Below are positions 32,233-34,461 of a stretch of DNA of 34,461 nucleotides, in pieces. The position numbers and the translations under genes are program-made. A model generated the notes under the pieces. The model was given only the letters and a program-made list of their open reading frames with translations. It ran no database searches and was not told where the DNA came from. The DNA is from Aurantimonas sp036252795 (GTDB lineage Bacteria > Pseudomonadota > Alphaproteobacteria > Rhizobiales > Rhizobiaceae), in contig DASYHY010000281.1 in assembly GCA_036252795.1 (NCBI GenBank), positions 1 to 34,461 on the forward strand. The letters run 5' to 3'. How positions within the stretch are numbered: position 1 is the first letter of the stretch; each line of letters opens with the position of its first letter.

Positions 32233-34056
32233 TCAGCGCCGGCCGAACATCTTCTCGATATCGGCTAGCTTCAGCGCGATGAAGGTCGGGCGCCCATGGT
32301 TGCACTGGCCGGAGCCCGGCGTGGCCTCCATGTCGCGGAGCAGCGCGTTCATCTCTTCCGGCCGCAGCGTCCGCCCGGCGCGCACCGAACCGTGGCAGGC
32401 GATGGTCGCCGCCACGTGGTCGATGCGGCTCTTCAGCGTGCCCGCAGTGCCGAGATCGGCGAGTTCGTCGGCGATGTCGAGGACGAGGCGCCGGCAATCG
32501 AGCTGGCCGAGGATCGCCGGCGTCTCCCGGACGGCGACCGCGCCCGGACCGAAGCGCTCGAGCGAAAGGCCCAGCTGAGCCAGCGGACCGGCATGTTCCG
32601 CCAGCCGCTCGGCGTCTTCTTCGGGCAGGTCGATGATTTCGGGGATCAGCAGCAGCTGCGAGGCCAGCGTCTTGCCATGCAGCGCCGTCTTCAGCGCCTC
32701 GTAGACCAGCCGCTCGTGCGCCGCGTGCTGGTCGACGATGACCATCCCGTCCTCGGTTTCCGCCACGATGAAGTTGCCGTGCAGCTGTGCCCGCGCCGCG
32801 CCGAGCGGGTATCCGCGCTCCGCGCCATCCGCGGCTTCCGCCGTGCCGGCCGCAGCCGCGGGCGGTTCGTCGCGGGGCGGAGCGGCGACACCGGCCGCCC
32901 CGTCATCGAGCGGACGGTAGGGCGATGCGGCGGCGCTGTAGCTCGCCTGGCCGGGCGACGCGAACCCGCCGGGGGCGAAGCCATCGAAATGACGTGGTGC
33001 CGCCTGCGGCACGGGCTCGGGGCGGAAGCGCTCCATAAGCCCGGAGGCGCCGGTGGTCGAGGCGCGAAGGCCGGCAGCCGTGAAGGCCTGGCGGATCGCG
33101 CCGATGATCAGGCCGCGCACCAGGCCCGGATCGCGGAACCGCACATCGGCCTTTGCCGGATGGACGTTCACGTCGACGAGCGCCGGGTCGAGCGACAGAA
33201 ACAGGACGGCCACCGGGTGCCGGTCCCGGGCCATCACGTCGGCATAGGCGCCGCGCAGCGCCGACAGGATCGACCGGTCGCGCACCGGCCGACCGTTGAC
33301 GTAGACATATTGCGCCAGCGCGTTGCCGCGGTTGAAGGTCGGCAGGCCGGCGAAGCCGTCGAGGCATACGCCTTCGCGGTCCGCCGCGATGGCGATGGCG
33401 TTGTCGCCGAACTCTCTGCCGACGACCGCCTCGATCCGGCGAAGCGCGTCACCGGCATCGATCGCCTCGAACACCGTCGTGCTTCGATCGGGCCCGGCGA
33501 GCTCGAAGCGCACGGCGGGAAAGGCGATGGCGATGCGTCGCACGATCTCGGTGATCGCCGCGCTCTCGGCCCGGTCGCTCTTGAGGAATTTCAGTCGCGC
33601 CGGCACGGCGTGGAAGAGGTCGCGGACCTCCACGACCGTGCCCCGCGACAGCGCCGCCGGTCGGGGCCCGCTGCAGCGTCCGCCATCGACCGCTATCTCG
33701 AAGGCTTCCGCCCCGCCGGCGACGCGCGATCTCACCGTCAGCCGCGCCACGGACCCAATCGAGGGCAGCGCCTCGCCGCGAAAGCCCAGCGTCGCGATTG
33801 CGTCGAGGCCCCCGCCGAGCTTGGAGGTACAGTGGCGGCGCACCGCCAGCGGCAGTTCGTCGGCGGGAATGCCGCAGCCGTCGTCCGTGACCCGCAGGAG
33901 ACTCTTGCCGCCGGCCGCCGTCGCGATCTCGATGCGCCGCGCGCCGGCGTCGAGCGCGTTCTCGATCAGTTCCTTCACGACGCTCGCCGGCCGCTCGACC
34001 ACTTCGCCGGCGGCAATCTGGTCGATCAGGGCATTGGGGAGCTGGGCGATCGCCAT
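32233..34056 (-). CDS. mutL: DNA mismatch repair protein MutL
   Basis: MutL couples mismatch recognition by MutS to strand incision. The 607-residue protein has an intact GHKL ATPase domain: KELIENALDAGA with E29 and N33, DDGCGI, and GFRGEALPSI. A Pro/Ala-rich linker spans about residues 335-410. The C-terminal dimerisation domain carries the endonuclease motif DQHAAHE followed by RLVYE (D442 onward) and CNHGRPT near the end, so this MutL should nick DNA itself, unlike E. coli MutL, which relies on MutH. Length and order are normal. The gene follows the probable glgX on the same strand, about 113 bp away. Confidence 0.97.
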   Translation of the reverse strand: MAIAQLPNALIDQIAAGEVVERPASVVKELIENALDAGARRIEIATAAGGKSLLRVTDDGCGIPADELPLAVRRHCTSKLGGGLDAIATLGFRGEALPSIGSVARLTVRSRVAGGAEAFEIAVDGGRCSGPRPAALSRGTVVEVRDLFHAVPARLKFLKSDRAESAAITEIVRRIAIAFPAVRFELAGPDRSTTVFEAIDAGDALRRIEAVVGREFGDNAIAIAADREGVCLDGFAGLPTFNRGNALAQYVYVNGRPVRDRSILSALRGAYADVMARDRHPVAVLFLSLDPALVDVNVHPAKADVRFRDPGLVRGLIIGAIRQAFTAAGLRASTTGASGLMERFRPEPVPQAAPRHFDGFAPGGFASPGQASYSAAASPYRPLDDGAAGVAAPPRDEPPAAAAGTAEAADGAERGYPLGAARAQLHGNFIVAETEDGMVIVDQHAAHERLVYEALKTALHGKTLASQLLLIPEIIDLPEEDAERLAEHAGPLAQLGLSLERFGPGAVAVRETPAILGQLDCRRLVLDIADELADLGTAGTLKSRIDHVAATIACHGSVRAGRTLRPEEMNALLRDMEATPGSGQCNHGRPTFIALKLADIEKMFGRR

Positions 34057-34169
34057 GGGGCTGCCGGAACGTGTCGGGGCGCGAGCGGGCTCGCTGGCAT
34101 CCGGTGTCTATCGCGGCCGGGCGATCCGGGCAAACCCGAGCCGCAGACGCCTGTGGACGACGCCCTGCC

Positions 34170-34461
34170 TCAGGCGCGCTCCTCCAGCATCACGTACACC
34201 GAGCGGCCCTCCACGGTCAGCGTTTCTGCGGGATCGAGCGTGCAGGGCATCTCGTGCGGCGCATCGGAGCGCACATGCAGGCAGAAGCGGTGGCCGGGCC
34301 GCGGCGCCGGCAGGGTCACCGCCGCCGGCTCGTGCGCCGCGTTCAGATAGACGACCGCCCGCTCGCTTTCGTCGTCCGCCGCACGTCGGGGCGCATAGAC
34401 GGACATGCCGAGGAACCGCCGGCCGCCGTCGTCCCAGTCGGCCTCGTCCATCGCCGCGCCG
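34170..34461 (-). CDS. glgX: Probable glycogen debranching enzyme GlgX, C-terminal end (partial)
   Basis: The minus-strand frame is open to the window edge, so the 5' part is missing; about 97 residues are visible, ending at the stop at 34170. The sequence DDGGRRFLGMSVYAPRRAADDESERAVVYLNAAHEPAAVTLP, then GHRFCLHVRSDAPHEM and the ending GRSVYVMLEE, resembles the C-terminal beta-sandwich domain of isoamylase-type GlgX, which follows the catalytic barrel. GlgX removes side branches from glycogen limit dextrins. The assignment is by resemblance of a short region that is poorly conserved in the family, and another alpha-amylase family member is possible. Confidence 0.65.
   Translation of the reverse strand, partial: GAAMDEADWDDGGRRFLGMSVYAPRRAADDESERAVVYLNAAHEPAAVTLPAPRPGHRFCLHVRSDAPHEMPCTLDPAETLTVEGRSVYVMLEERA

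Noticed and set aside
32296..34350. A 684-codon plus-strand open frame opposite mutL
   Set aside because: It is a shadow of mutL codon usage with Arg/His/Gly-rich composition and no known fold.

Overview
The window looks like the chromosomal core of a high-GC alphaproteobacterium of the order Hyphomicrobiales (Rhizobiales), perhaps near Aurantimonadaceae. The evidence is the very GC-rich sequence, the frequent GTG starts and ATGA/GTGA overlaps, a short-form HisG with HisZ next to hisS, the order pmbA - IMPase-like - DUF4170 - DUF374 - waaA - lpxK - DUF2093 - mutL, the ribF/ileS neighbourhood, and a MutL with an endonuclease motif. The family assignment is inference from gene order and protein recall; no search was run. 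I saw no tRNA, rRNA, CRISPR array, insertion sequence, integrase or phage gene.

Layout. Positions 1-2067 hold a histidine block (hisS 3' end, hisZ, hisG). A DoxX-like membrane protein gene and fumC follow on the minus strand. A 338-bp gap with unusual inverted repeats leads into a small secreted protein (4373-4669). A minus-strand operon (8074 to 4743) encodes a periplasmic molybdenum hydroxylase of the isoquinoline 1-oxidoreductase/aldehyde dehydrogenase type: [2Fe-2S] subunit, Tat-exported molybdopterin subunit and a diheme cytochrome c. Next come csbD, a TauE/SafE permease and the groES-groEL operon, which has a near-perfect CIRCE operator. From 11884 the plus strand carries a HAD hydrolase, ribF, ileS and a lipoprotein, with a small membrane protein and tadA on the minus strand. 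Then follow a pseudouridine synthase with long disordered tails, rsmD, a catalytic/non-catalytic pair of M16 peptidases and a patatin-like phospholipase, whose 3' end overlaps a convergent topoisomerase IB gene.

The right third is an envelope operon (26310-31885): pmbA/tldE, an inositol monophosphatase-like phosphatase, a DUF4170 protein, a DUF374 acyltransferase, waaA (Kdo transferase) and lpxK (lipid A 4'-kinase). On the opposite strand lie a DUF2093 protein, mutL and the 3' end of a probable glgX.

Most of the window is ordinary housekeeping sequence. I did not find a clearly new defence or mobile system. The points most worth a second look are the three-subunit molybdenum hydroxylase with its own diheme cytochrome, the M16 pair, the DUF4170-containing lipid A operon, the tailed pseudouridine synthase, and several possible regulatory elements (leader of the 4373 gene, DoxX palindrome, EcfG-like csbD promoter, CIRCE).
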